A stretch of 13,450 bases of DNA from CAKUIA01 sp034180465 (GTDB lineage Bacteria; Verrucomicrobiota; Verrucomicrobiia; Opitutales; Intestinicryptomonadaceae): positions 1-13,450 of the forward strand of contig JAXFOH010000056.1 in NCBI GenBank assembly GCA_034180465.1, written 5' to 3'. The position numbers and the translations under genes were made by a program. Numbering within the stretch: position 1 is the first letter of the stretch; each line of letters starts with the position of its first letter. Under the pieces are notes generated by a model. It made no database searches. It was given only the letters and a program-made list of their open reading frames with translations, and was not told the DNA's origin. Positions 1 to 7,656 of the stretch are shown here, piece after piece.

Positions 1-845
1 ATGCGATGTATAATGTCGCGCCATTTCGACATATCGGGCTCGTTGCACTTAATGCCAAGCCTTTTTACAACAAGCTCGTCCATCTTTTCTTCCGCCAAAA
101 CAAGGGGAAGCTCGTAAATCGAGGTTTCAACGTCCATCTCCTCGATAACGGCGGCAGGCTCTACATTGCAAAATAGCGAAAGCTTTTGGCGCATATCTTC
201 GCTAATTGGGTGCTCGGTTCTGCAAACCAAAATGTCGGGCTGAATGCCAATTTCCCTAAGCTTTGCAACGCTCTGCTGCGAGGGCTTTGTTTTAAGCTCG
301 CCTGCTGCCTTAAGGTATGGAATTAGAGTAACGTGAACAAACAAAACGTTTTCCTTGCCAACTTCCAGGCTAAACTGACGCAAAGCTTCTAGGAATGGAA
401 GCCCTTCTATGTCGCCGGTAGTTCCGCCCAATTCGGTAATGAGAATGTCGGCATCGCCGCCGCCTTCGTATATGCGGCGTTTAATTTCGTTCGTTACGTG
501 GGGTATAACCTGAACGGTTTTGCCCAAATAGTCGCCGTTGCGCTCTTTTTGAATCACCCTTTCGTAAATCTTGCCCGAAGAAACGCTGTTAGATTTGCAA
601 AGAACCGAATTTGTAAATCTTTCGTAGTGCCCCAAGTCTAGGTCGGTTTCGGCTCCGTCGTCTAAAACGTATACTTCGCCGTGTTGAAACGGGCTCATTG
701 TACCTGGGTCTACATTAAGATAAGGATCGAATTTCTGAATGCGAACCTTTAAGTTTCTGGACTCTAGCACGGCACCCAAAGACGCCGACGTAAGCCCCTT
801 GCCCAACGATGAAACAACTCCGCCTGTGATAAAAATGTACTTCAT
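1..845 (-). CDS. pyrG: CTP synthase, N-terminal part (3' end beyond window)
   Basis: CTP synthase makes CTP from UTP, ATP and glutamine in the cytosol, the last step of de novo pyrimidine nucleotide synthesis. About 281 residues are visible, against a usual length near 540. They cover the amidoligase (synthetase) domain; the C-terminal glutamine amidotransferase domain lies off the left edge. Visible family landmarks are the P-loop region GGVVSSLGKG (residues 8-17), the block DPGTMSPFQHGEV (46-58), the Mg-binding GAETDLDLGHYERF with D70, E138 in ELGGTTGDIE, and the nucleotide-binding KTKPSQQSV stretch. The ATG at 845-843 opens directly on the conserved MKYIFITGGVVSS start, so the start is secure. 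No Shine-Dalgarno sequence precedes it. It diverges from rpsU. The frame is clean up to the edge, so truncation is only by the window. Confidence 0.97.
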   Translation of the reverse strand, partial: MKYIFITGGVVSSLGKGLTSASLGAVLESRNLKVRIQKFDPYLNVDPGTMSPFQHGEVYVLDDGAETDLDLGHYERFTNSVLCKSNSVSSGKIYERVIQKERNGDYLGKTVQVIPHVTNEIKRRIYEGGGDADILITELGGTTGDIEGLPFLEALRQFSLEVGKENVLFVHVTLIPYLKAAGELKTKPSQQSVAKLREIGIQPDILVCRTEHPISEDMRQKLSLFCNVEPAAVIEEMDVETSIYELPLVLAEEKMDELVVKRLGIKCNEPDMSKWRDIIHR

Positions 846-856
846 AAACGGGGAAT

Positions 857-888
857 AATTTAAATCGCATAACGGGGGGTGTTGGCAA
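857..888 (-). promoter_or_regulatory. possible pyrG promoter
   Basis: On the minus strand TTGCCA (888-883) is followed after 18 bases by TTTAAA (864-859), leaving a leader of only about 5-10 bases before the pyrG ATG. The match to a sigma70-type promoter is modest. The region is AT-rich, so chance is a real alternative. Confidence 0.3.
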
Positions 889-934
889 CCTTTTTCGGAA
901 CAAACAGCCAAAAATTTTTATTTTTGCACTATTT

Positions 935-962
935 TTGCGAAAAGGCTTGACGCGCATAAAAA
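935..962 (+). promoter_or_regulatory. possible rpsU promoter
   Basis: TTGCGA (935-940), 16 bases, then TAAAAA (957-962) is a weak sigma70-like pair lying between pyrG and rpsU. A better -35-like TTGACG sits at 947-952 but has no -10 hexamer at normal spacing. Either way the rpsU leader would be about 50 bases, longer than for other genes in the window. Confidence 0.25.
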
Positions 963-1002
963 ATAAAACACTCTCGTAATTCTTTTCTCTTTGGAGAAGT
1001 TG

Positions 1003-1012
1003 AAGGAGGTGA
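1003..1012 (+). promoter_or_regulatory. strong Shine-Dalgarno site of rpsU
   Basis: AAGGAGGTGA is complementary to the whole canonical anti-Shine-Dalgarno end of 16S rRNA. It stands 10 bases ahead of the rpsU ATG at 1023. No other gene in the window has anything comparable; lpxD has only a weak AAGGA. It fixes the rpsU start. Confidence 0.9.
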
Positions 1013-1022
1013 ACCTAACACA

Positions 1023-1223
1023 ATGGCAATAGAATTAAAAATCCGCAAGGGTGAAGCTATGGAAAAAGTGCTTCGCAGGCTCAAAAAGAAGCTAGACCGC
1101 GAAGGCATTATCCGCGACGCTCGTCAGAAGCGTTATTTTGAAAAGCCCTGCGAAGTAAGACGCCGCAAGCGCAAGGTTGCAGCCTTCAACAATATGTTGC
1201 GTCAGCGTTACGAAAACCGCTAA
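1023..1223 (+). CDS. rpsU: 30S ribosomal protein bS21
   Basis: bS21 is a small, very basic protein of the 30S platform, near the 3' end of 16S rRNA, where it affects mRNA binding at initiation. The 66-residue product is full length. It has the family core: an acidic start (IRKGEAMEKVLRRLKKKLDREG), then the KRYFEKP block and the arginine/lysine-rich RRRKRKVAA stretch. The ATG is set by the strong Shine-Dalgarno site 10 bases upstream. It is monocistronic: pyrG diverges on the left and a terminator follows at once. In Bacteroidetes bS21 takes part in hiding the anti-Shine-Dalgarno, and rpsU there can carry an unusually strong Shine-Dalgarno site as an autoregulatory device. The same pattern is seen here, but autoregulation is my inference. 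Confidence 0.97.
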   Translation: MAIELKIRKGEAMEKVLRRLKKKLDREGIIRDARQKRYFEKPCEVRRRKRKVAAFNNMLRQRYENR

Positions 1224-1230
1224 TGCATAA

Positions 1231-1262
1231 AAGCGCCCCTTTTCAAATAAAGGGGCTTTTTT
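1231..1262 (+). terminator. rho-independent terminator of rpsU
   Basis: The stem GCCCCTTT (1235-1242) pairs with AAAGGGGC (1249-1256) around a 6-base loop. A run of six T follows at 1257-1262. It lies 11 bases after the rpsU stop and isolates rpsU from the operon that follows. Confidence 0.93.
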
Positions 1263-1336
1263 GTGCCCGCAAACGACAAAAGACAGGCAGTTTAAGCACC
1301 TCTTTTTCGGGCAAAATTGCCCCCAAGCCTTATTTG

Positions 1337-1366
1337 TTGACACGCAACAAGCTTTTATGATTTAAT
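1337..1366 (+). promoter_or_regulatory. promoter of the HIT-phoH-pgpH-lpxD operon
   Basis: A perfect -35 TTGACA (1337-1342), an 18-base spacer and TTTAAT (1361-1366, five of six matches to TATAAT) form the best sigma70-type promoter in the window. The expected start is near 1373, giving a leader of about 14 bases to the ATG at 1387. Confidence 0.75.
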
Positions 1367-1386
1367 TTGCGGAAAATATATAGGAT

Positions 1387-1893
1387 ATGGAAAAGTTGCA
1401 CTCATATTGGAGAATGCCATACATAGATGCCCCAAAAGAAGAGGGGCAAGGCCATAAAAACCCTTTTGTGGAAATTCCCAAAACAAAAGATAAAAAAAGC
1501 GTACACCTTATCTGGAAGGGAAAATATTGCTATATAGTAATGAACAAGTTTCCCTACAACTGCGGACATTTGCTTGTTATTCCTCTTAGGCAGGTATCCA
1601 AAATGGCCGATTTAAAAAAGGCGGAAAAGACCGAATATTTCGATGCTATAATTTTGGCACAGGAAATTTTAACAAAGGCAATGAAGCCCGACGGTTTCAA
1701 CGTGGGCTTTAACTTGGGCTCGAAAGCGGGAGCTGGAATACCGCAGCACCTGCACTGCCACGTTGTGCCCCGTTGGGATGGCGATACAAACTTTATGCCC
1801 GTTATAGCAAACACAAAGGTTTTGCCCGAATCTATGGACTTTTTGTGGGAAAGGCTTGTGAAAGCCTTAAAAGCCCTGCAAGAAAAGAAATAG
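1387..1893 (+). CDS. HIT-family protein, Ap4A phosphorylase-like
   Basis: This is a histidine-triad nucleotide hydrolase/transferase of 168 residues. The active-site motif H-x-H-x-H is HLHCHVV at residues 121-127. It is followed by PRWDGDTNFMPV, the tail typical of the subgroup that includes the mycobacterial Ap4A phosphorylase. Other subgroup blocks are present: WKGKYCYIVMNKFPYNCGHLLVIP (two pieces around residues 43-66) and FNVGFNLGSKAGAGIPQH before the triad. A role in splitting diadenosine polyphosphates or related nucleotides is expected, but the exact substrate cannot be read from sequence. It is the first gene of a four-gene operon; phoH starts 3 bases after its stop. AGGA lies only one base from the ATG, too close to act as a Shine-Dalgarno site. 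A start further downstream would remove conserved sequence. Confidence 0.9.
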   Translation: MEKLHSYWRMPYIDAPKEEGQGHKNPFVEIPKTKDKKSVHLIWKGKYCYIVMNKFPYNCGHLLVIPLRQVSKMADLKKAEKTEYFDAIILAQEILTKAMKPDGFNVGFNLGSKAGAGIPQHLHCHVVPRWDGDTNFMPVIANTKVLPESMDFLWERLVKALKALQEKK

Positions 1894-1896
1894 CCA

Positions 1897-2871
1897 ATGT
1901 ACGAACAAACCCTTACATTTCAAAGCCAGAGGGTGCTTTCCCAACTATGCGGGAACAACCCAAAAAACCTTTTGCTTGCCGAAAAAACTTTTTCGGCAAC
2001 GCTTGCGTCTAGAGACGACTGGCTAAAGATAGAATCCGACAAGCCAGAAAACACAGAATTGGCAGCGCGCTTTTTTAACGCACTAAACACCGCGCAAAAA
2101 CAGGGGCTTAGAATTTCCGATTCAGATTTTAAAAATTTGCTGGAAAAATCTGTTTCCGGCAAGATGGGTGAAATTGAAGAACTTTTCGGCAACACGCTTA
2201 AAATTTCGCTAAAGCGAAAAAGCATAGTCCCAAAAAACATAAAACAAAAGAAATATCTGCAGGCCATAGCCGAAAACGACATTGTTATAGGAATAGGCCC
2301 CGCTGGAACGGGGAAAAGCTATTTGGCGGTAGCTTCGGCGGTTAAATCGTTGCTAGACGGTAAAATAGAAAAGATAATACTTACAAGACCAGCAGTTGAA
2401 GCGGGCGAAGCCCTCGGCTTTTTGCCGGGAGATTTGCAGGAAAAGCTGCTGCCGTATTTGCGTCCTTTATACGATGCTCTATACGATATGCTAGGCTACG
2501 AAGAAACTACCCTCCTTACCGAAAAGCGCATTATAGAAATTGCCCCCCTGGCCTATATGCGCGGCAGAACACTGTCAAACGCCTACATAATTTTAGACGA
2601 AGCGCAAAATACAACAATGGAACAAATGCTTATGTTCCTTACACGCCTCGGCGAAAATTCGCGAATGATTGTTACGGGCGATATAACCCAAATAGACTTG
2701 CCCAAGCATAAGAAATCGGGTTTAAAAGGCGCGGTTGAAATTTTAACCGACATAGACGATATTTGCGTTTTCAAGTTCGAAAGCGGCGATGTTGTAAGAC
2801 ACCGCCTTGTGACAAAAATAATACAAGCCTACGAAGCCAAAGGCAAAGATTTGTGGCTAAGAAATGATTAG
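1897..2871 (+). CDS. phoH: PhoH family ATPase (PhoL/YbeZ type)
   Basis: PhoH proteins are cytosolic P-loop ATPases tied to RNA metabolism and ribosome maturation. They are often encoded next to the endoribonuclease YbeY. The product has 324 residues, normal for the PhoL/YbeZ group. An N-terminal region of about 110 residues precedes the ATPase core. Walker A is GPAGTGKS (residues 134-141) and Walker B is YIILDEAQN (230-238). The conserved TGDITQIDLP begins at residue 260, and the TRPAVEAGEALGFLPGDL block lies between the Walker motifs. It starts 3 bases after the HIT gene and its last 8 bases overlap the start of pgpH (ATG at 2864), so translational coupling is likely. There is no Shine-Dalgarno sequence. 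The assignment is firm at family level; the RNA-related role comes from relatives. Confidence 0.95.
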   Translation: MYEQTLTFQSQRVLSQLCGNNPKNLLLAEKTFSATLASRDDWLKIESDKPENTELAARFFNALNTAQKQGLRISDSDFKNLLEKSVSGKMGEIEELFGNTLKISLKRKSIVPKNIKQKKYLQAIAENDIVIGIGPAGTGKSYLAVASAVKSLLDGKIEKIILTRPAVEAGEALGFLPGDLQEKLLPYLRPLYDALYDMLGYEETTLLTEKRIIEIAPLAYMRGRTLSNAYIILDEAQNTTMEQMLMFLTRLGENSRMIVTGDITQIDLPKHKKSGLKGAVEILTDIDDICVFKFESGDVVRHRLVTKIIQAYEAKGKDLWLRND

Positions 2872-5155
2872 AAAAAGAAAACATTCAAAAAAGCCCCTGC
2901 TAACAACGGCGGCAACATCGGTTATTTTCAAGAAGAAAACGCTTCTTGGAGTTTTGTTTGTAATACTAACTTCGATTGTTTGCGACACGATATGCTTTTT
3001 CGGGAATTCGAGAACGCAGGCGCAGTTTGTAATAAACCGCCCCGACAATTACCCCATTATATCGACAATAAACTTTTCGTATACAAGCGACATTATCACA
3101 AAAAATAGGCGCGACCAAAACGCCGATATGATTGTGCCCTCGTACAAGATAGACGAAAAGTCGCTTAACGACTTCGACTCGGCAATTAACGCCCTTTTAA
3201 AGGAATTCGGCGAAATAGAAAAAAGCTATGCGGAATTGTCGGCGGAACAAAAAACGCACTCGAAAATCTACGACGACTTTGCCGAAACGTTAAGGAAAAC
3301 CGCAAGAGTAAACATAAACCCCGCCGATTTGCAGATTATTCTTGAAAACACAAACGGCGACGACTTTGCAAAAAAATTCAAATACGCGGCGTTCCCATGC
3401 AAAAATATATTAAAAAGCGGCGTTTACGCCGATTCAGATCCAACTTTTACCTCGAAAGCGGCGTCGAACATAAATTTTGCAAACATAGACGGCAAGCGGA
3501 GCGAATCGCATGCAAGACGCGAACTTAGGCGCAACATAAACGCCATCGGCTACAACGAAAACCTTTCTCACGCGTTCTTTAGGGTGTTTTCGAATATGAT
3601 ACGCCCGAACATTGCCTACGACGAAGAGACAACCGTAAAAAACAAAAACGAGGCAAGAAATGCGGTAAAACCCGTTGTCGTTCACGTAAGAGAGGGCGAC
3701 ATTATCGCCGAGTCCACAAAAGACATTCTGCCCCTTGTTCAGGAAAAAATAATAGAGTATCGCAAGGCGCTTGCAGCAGCAAAAAAGGCTTCCGATAAAA
3801 TGGGGCTTGGCTCGCTTAGCAATTTTACGATTTCGATATTTTTGATTTCGGCTGCGGCCTTGTTTATAACCGTTAGCAAAAACCCGAAAAGCAAAAGAAA
3901 GCAGACAATCTTTTCGTTTGTAACTTTGCTTATATTAAACCTTTTGTTTATAAGATTTTTTATAGACTTTACCGAAAAGGCAACGCTTTGGGGGTCGTCT
4001 AGCCTTGTATATTTTGCGTATGCTTTGCCCGTGCTTATAGGCCCCGTAATTCAGGCCTTGATTGCAACGGCATATACGGGCTTTGTGCTTTCGCTTATGC
4101 TCTGCGCGTTTTCGACCATAATGATAGGCGAAAGCTTGGAATTCTTTATTATAGCGTTTATTGCAACGCTTGCCTCCGTTTACGCCTGCGAAAAGGCAAC
4201 ATCTAGAAACAGGATAATGTGGAGCTGCTTCTTTTCGGGCGTAATAGTAAGTTTGGGCTGCCTTTTTACAAATATGGCAGAAAACGAAAATTTAGAGACA
4301 ATTGCCATACAGTCGCTAAATGCGGTTATTGTTGGCTTTGTTTCCGGTCTTATAATTTTGGGAGTGTTGCGCTGGTTCGAGCAAATGTTCGACTCGTGTT
4401 CCAACATTACGCTTTTCGGGCTTAGCGACTATTCTAACAATCTTTTAAGCGAGCTACAAAGAGACGCACCGGGAACATTTTTGCATAGCATAATGGTTTC
4501 GCAACTGGCTGAACGAGCCGCAAAGGAAATAAAGGCAAACTATATGCTTTGCAGGGTTGGCGCGCTTTACCACGATATAGGCAAAATAACAAAGCCCCAC
4601 TTTTTCTCGGAAAACCAAAGAGGTATGGACAACCCGCATGACGAGCAAAGCCCGTCTATGTCGGCGTTGATAATTAAAAACCACATATCCGAAGGCAGGG
4701 AAAAGGCCGAAGACAACAATCTGCCGCGCCAAATTTGCGATATAATTCAGCAGCACCACGGCACTTCAATAATTAGCTACTTCTTCGCAAAAGCGCAAAA
4801 GGCGGTTGCCGAAACGAAGCAAAGCAACCTTGAAAACGCCCTGCGTATGGCGGGTGTAGACGAAAGCACCTACCGCTACGACGGTCCGAAGCCGCAAAGC
4901 GCGGAAGCCGCCATTATTATGCTTGCCGACTCTTGCGAAGCGGCGTCGCGCAGCCTAAAAAAGGTTTCGCCGCATTCGGTAGACGAGCTTATAGCAAAAA
5001 TATTCCACGCAAAGATGACCGACGGTCAGCTAGACGATGCGCCCATAACTGTAAGGCAACTTACAAAAATAAGGGAATCGTTTGCGTTTTCGCTGCTCAA
5101 CATATACCACTCGCGCGTCGAATACCCCGACAACGAAAAACAGAAAAGGAAATAA
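2864..5155 (+). CDS. PgpH-like 7TM HD-domain phosphodiesterase
   Basis: This is a membrane protein of the 7TMR-HD family (YqfF/PgpH), whose characterised members hydrolyse c-di-AMP. Of 763 residues, the first 25 are basic and cytosolic and about 26-46 form a membrane anchor. Residues 47 to about 318 form the extracytoplasmic 7TMR-HDED domain, and about 320-505 hold the cluster of membrane helices. The rest is the cytosolic HD domain. Metal ligands are visible: H541 in FLHSIMVSQLAE, H570-D571 in YHDIGK, the NPHDEQSP histidine, H631-H632 in QQHHG, and the aspartate of LADSCEAASRS. All catalytic positions are intact, so the enzyme should be active. It overlaps phoH by 8 bases and is followed 3 bases later by lpxD. 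The family is often followed by ybeY, which is absent here. Substrate is inferred from the family; no diadenylate cyclase lies in the window. Confidence 0.94.
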   Translation: MIRKRKHSKKPLLTTAATSVIFKKKTLLGVLFVILTSIVCDTICFFGNSRTQAQFVINRPDNYPIISTINFSYTSDIITKNRRDQNADMIVPSYKIDEKSLNDFDSAINALLKEFGEIEKSYAELSAEQKTHSKIYDDFAETLRKTARVNINPADLQIILENTNGDDFAKKFKYAAFPCKNILKSGVYADSDPTFTSKAASNINFANIDGKRSESHARRELRRNINAIGYNENLSHAFFRVFSNMIRPNIAYDEETTVKNKNEARNAVKPVVVHVREGDIIAESTKDILPLVQEKIIEYRKALAAAKKASDKMGLGSLSNFTISIFLISAAALFITVSKNPKSKRKQTIFSFVTLLILNLLFIRFFIDFTEKATLWGSSSLVYFAYALPVLIGPVIQALIATAYTGFVLSLMLCAFSTIMIGESLEFFIIAFIATLASVYACEKATSRNRIMWSCFFSGVIVSLGCLFTNMAENENLETIAIQSLNAVIVGFVSGLIILGVLRWFEQMFDSCSNITLFGLSDYSNNLLSELQRDAPGTFLHSIMVSQLAERAAKEIKANYMLCRVGALYHDIGKITKPHFFSENQRGMDNPHDEQSPSMSALIIKNHISEGREKAEDNNLPRQICDIIQQHHGTSIISYFFAKAQKAVAETKQSNLENALRMAGVDESTYRYDGPKPQSAEAAIIMLADSCEAASRSLKKVSPHSVDELIAKIFHAKMTDGQLDDAPITVRQLTKIRESFAFSLLNIYHSRVEYPDNEKQKRK
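5145..5150 (+). promoter_or_regulatory. weak Shine-Dalgarno site of lpxD
   Basis: AAAGGA, with its GGA ending 8 bases before the ATG at 5159, lies inside the last codons of pgpH. Apart from rpsU it is the only plausible ribosome binding site in the window. It supports the start at 5159. Confidence 0.5.
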
Positions 5156-5158
5156 TTT

Positions 5159-6205
5159 ATGCAATTCACGGCAAAAGAACTTACAACCATATTTGAAAAT
5201 TCGGCTTTCGAGGGCGACTTAAACGCCGCGATAAGCTCCATAGCAAGCCTAGAGTCCGCTACTGAAAACGATCTTAGCTTTTTGGGCAACAAAAAATATT
5301 CGCACTTAGTTCCCGAAACAAAAGCAAAGATTTTGCTGTTGCCAAATTCATATAAGGGCAAGCTTCCCGAAAACGCATCTATTTTCAGAGCCGAAAACCC
5401 GTCGGCAGAGCTTTCGAAGCTTTGCGCAATTTTAGAAAAGCAACTGAGGCCTGCCCCGAAAGCGGGTTTTGTGCACCCTACCGCGGTAATTTCGCAAACG
5501 GCTAAAATAGACCCAACCGCCCACATAGGAGCGCTTTGCATTGTAGAAGACGGCGCAGTTATCGGCAAAAACACCGTATTGCAAGCCCACAACTATATAG
5601 GGCGCAACGCCTCTTTGGGCGAAGACTGTTTTCTTATGCCCAACGCCGTTGTTATGGACAGATGCGTTCTTAAAGACCGCGTAAGGCTGCAGCCCGGAGT
5701 TGTTATAGGTTCGGACGGCTACGGCTACGAATTTGTAAACGGCCAGCACACAAAAGTTCCGCAAATAGGCATTGTGTGCGTTCAAGACGATGTTGAAATT
5801 GGGGCAAACACCTGCATAGACAGGGCAAGATTCGACAAAACTTTGATTGGCCAGGGAACCAAGATAGACAACCTTGTGCAAATTGCGCACAACGTGCAAA
5901 CTGGGCAAGGGTGTTTGTTTGTTTCGCAGGTTGGCATTTCGGGCAGCACAAAGCTTGGCAACTATGTAGTATTGGGCGGGCAAGTTGGCGTTGCAGGCCA
6001 CCTAAATATTGGCGACGGCGTTATGCTTGGCGGCCAAAGCGGCGTAAACGGCGACATTCCCGCAGGGTCTTATATGCGCGGCACACCTCCTATGCCCTAT
6101 GTAAAGGCGCATAAAATAGACATTTTAAAGACCAAGTTGCCCGAACTTTTAGACCGCCTAAGAGATGTTGAAAAACATTTGGGCATTAGCAAAAAAACTT
6201 TCTAG
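5159..6205 (+). CDS. lpxD: UDP-3-O-acylglucosamine N-acyltransferase LpxD
   Basis: LpxD adds the second acyl chain, from acyl-ACP, to UDP-3-O-acylglucosamine in lipid A synthesis, at the cytosol-membrane face. The 348 residues match the family length. An N-terminal uridine-binding domain (about 1-95) is followed by a left-handed parallel beta helix of hexapeptide repeats (about 100-315) and a short helical C-terminus. The catalytic histidine is H244 in VQIAHNV. The motif IGSDGYGYEF (near 182-191) and GGQVGVAGH near the helix end are also typical. It starts 3 bases after pgpH and ends the operon at a terminator. lpxD more often sits with fabZ, lpxA or bamA; its link here with phoH and pgpH is unusual and might tie lipid A synthesis to the same transcript. 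Its presence indicates an outer membrane with lipopolysaccharide. Confidence 0.97.
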   Translation: MQFTAKELTTIFENSAFEGDLNAAISSIASLESATENDLSFLGNKKYSHLVPETKAKILLLPNSYKGKLPENASIFRAENPSAELSKLCAILEKQLRPAPKAGFVHPTAVISQTAKIDPTAHIGALCIVEDGAVIGKNTVLQAHNYIGRNASLGEDCFLMPNAVVMDRCVLKDRVRLQPGVVIGSDGYGYEFVNGQHTKVPQIGIVCVQDDVEIGANTCIDRARFDKTLIGQGTKIDNLVQIAHNVQTGQGCLFVSQVGISGSTKLGNYVVLGGQVGVAGHLNIGDGVMLGGQSGVNGDIPAGSYMRGTPPMPYVKAHKIDILKTKLPELLDRLRDVEKHLGISKKTF

Positions 6206-6219
6206 TAAACAAAAAAAAC

Positions 6220-6248
6220 AAAAGCCCCAAAAAAACTTTGGGGCTTTT
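6220..6248. terminator. bidirectional terminator between lpxD and eno
   Basis: AAAAGCCCCAAA (6220-6231) pairs perfectly with TTTGGGGCTTTT (6237-6248) around the 5-base loop AAAAC. T-runs follow the stem on the plus strand, and an A-run on the other side gives the same on the minus strand. It can therefore end both the lpxD operon and the convergent eno transcript. Confidence 0.93.
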
Positions 6249-6273
6249 TTGTGCAAAATTTTAATGCGCTACG

Positions 6274-7575
6274 TTAGCCAAACACAGCCGAATTGCCCAA
6301 AAGCTCTTGTATCTTTAAAAGGCGGTTGTATTTTGCAGTTCTGTCGCACCTGCTTAGCGAGCCCGTTTTTATTTGACCCGAATTTACGCCAACTGCCAAG
6401 TCGGCAATAAAAGTGTCGGCTGTTTCGCCCGAACGATGAGAAATTATACACTTATAGCCGTTTTGCTTTGCATACGAAACAGCTTCCATTGTTTCGCTTA
6501 ATGTGCCAACTTGATTGGGCTTTATAAGAACAGCATTTGCAACGCGCTTTTCCACTGCCTCTTTTATGTAGCGCATGTTGGTAACCATTAGATCGTCACC
6601 AACCAACTGGGTGTTTTTGCCAAGCTTTTCAGTTAAAATTTGCCAACCTTTCCAGTCGTTTTCGGCGCAGCCGTCTTCTATGGAAATTATGGGGTAGCGT
6701 CTTTTAAGCGCGGCTAAATATTCTACCATTTGCGCAGAATTTAAGCGCATACCTCCCGATTTTTTAAAGACATATTCGCCGCTTTTTTCATCGTAAAATT
6801 CCGAAGACGCAACATCTAAAGCAAAGAAAAACTCTTTGCCCAAAATGTAGCCTGCATCGCATACGGCGTTCGAGATAATGTCTAATGCGTCTTCAGTGCC
6901 GCGAATATTCGGGGCAAAGCCGCCCTCGTCGCCTACCGCGGTAGAGTAGCCCGATTTTTTAAGTACGTTTTTTAGCGTCTGGAAAACCTCAACTGATGCC
7001 CTAAGCGATTCTGGGAAAGAGCAAAAGCCTTTGGGCACTATCATAAATTCCTGAATGTCTACGGGTGCATCGCTATGGGCGCCCGCGTTTAAAACGTTCA
7101 TCATAGGCACGGGCAACACGTTTGCGTTTATGCCGCCTAAATATCTAAAAAGCTCTATATCTAAAGACCTTGCCGCAGCCCTTGCACACGCAAGCGAAAC
7201 CGCCAAAATGGCGTTTGCCCCAAGCTTAGATTTATCGGAAGAGCCGTCTAGCTCTACCATTACAGCGTCTATTTCGCCTTGGTTTAAGATGCCGATACCC
7301 GAAACAGCCCTAGATATTTTGCCGTTTACATTTGCAACGGCCGCCAATACTCCGCGCCCTGAAAATCTCTTTTTTGCAAGCTTTTGCATTTTTTTGTCTT
7401 TAAAGCGAACATTGCCGTCGCGCAGCTCTAACGCTTCTTTTTGCCCCGTCGAAGCCCCGCTTGGCACGGCCGCCTCGGCCGAAATTCCGTTGTCCAAAAA
7501 AACTTCAGCCTGCACCGTTGGGTTCCCCCGCGAGTCTAAAATTTCGCGCGCCTTTACGCATTTTATTCTATTCAT
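6274..7575 (-). CDS. eno: enolase
   Basis: Enolase interconverts 2-phosphoglycerate and phosphoenolpyruvate in glycolysis and gluconeogenesis. The 433 residues match the family. Visible catalytic and Mg-binding blocks are GDEGGFAPN (E217), ALDVASSEF, SIEDGCAENDW and VGDDLMVTN. The enolase signature is VLIKPNQVGTLSETMEAV with K352, followed by SHRSGETADTFIADLAV and KTGSLSRCDRTAKYNRLL. The frame stays open for another 70 codons upstream, but the ATG at 7575 begins the conserved MNRIKCVKAREILDSRGNPT start. The upstream extension looks non-coding and overlaps the divergent thioesterase gene. There is no Shine-Dalgarno sequence. It is a single-gene unit ending at the shared terminator. In many bacteria enolase also belongs to the RNA degradosome; nothing here tests that. 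Confidence 0.98.
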   Translation of the reverse strand: MNRIKCVKAREILDSRGNPTVQAEVFLDNGISAEAAVPSGASTGQKEALELRDGNVRFKDKKMQKLAKKRFSGRGVLAAVANVNGKISRAVSGIGILNQGEIDAVMVELDGSSDKSKLGANAILAVSLACARAAARSLDIELFRYLGGINANVLPVPMMNVLNAGAHSDAPVDIQEFMIVPKGFCSFPESLRASVEVFQTLKNVLKKSGYSTAVGDEGGFAPNIRGTEDALDIISNAVCDAGYILGKEFFFALDVASSEFYDEKSGEYVFKKSGGMRLNSAQMVEYLAALKRRYPIISIEDGCAENDWKGWQILTEKLGKNTQLVGDDLMVTNMRYIKEAVEKRVANAVLIKPNQVGTLSETMEAVSYAKQNGYKCIISHRSGETADTFIADLAVGVNSGQIKTGSLSRCDRTAKYNRLLKIQELLGNSAVFG

Positions 7576-7656
7576 ATATAAAATTTCGTAAAAAAAAGAC
7601 TTTACTAAAATATTTTTGGCTTGCCCGATAAAATACGCGGTGCGAAAGTTAAAAAT

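Noticed and set aside
5026..6001. Long minus-strand open frames opposite pgpH and lpxD
   Set aside because: The plus-strand genes are firmly identified by catalytic motifs. The antisense frames are shadows with no family character.
7621..7656. TTG start adding 12 residues to the thioesterase
   Set aside because: The extra residues are not conserved in type, and a plausible ATG at 7657 gives a normal-length hotdog protein.
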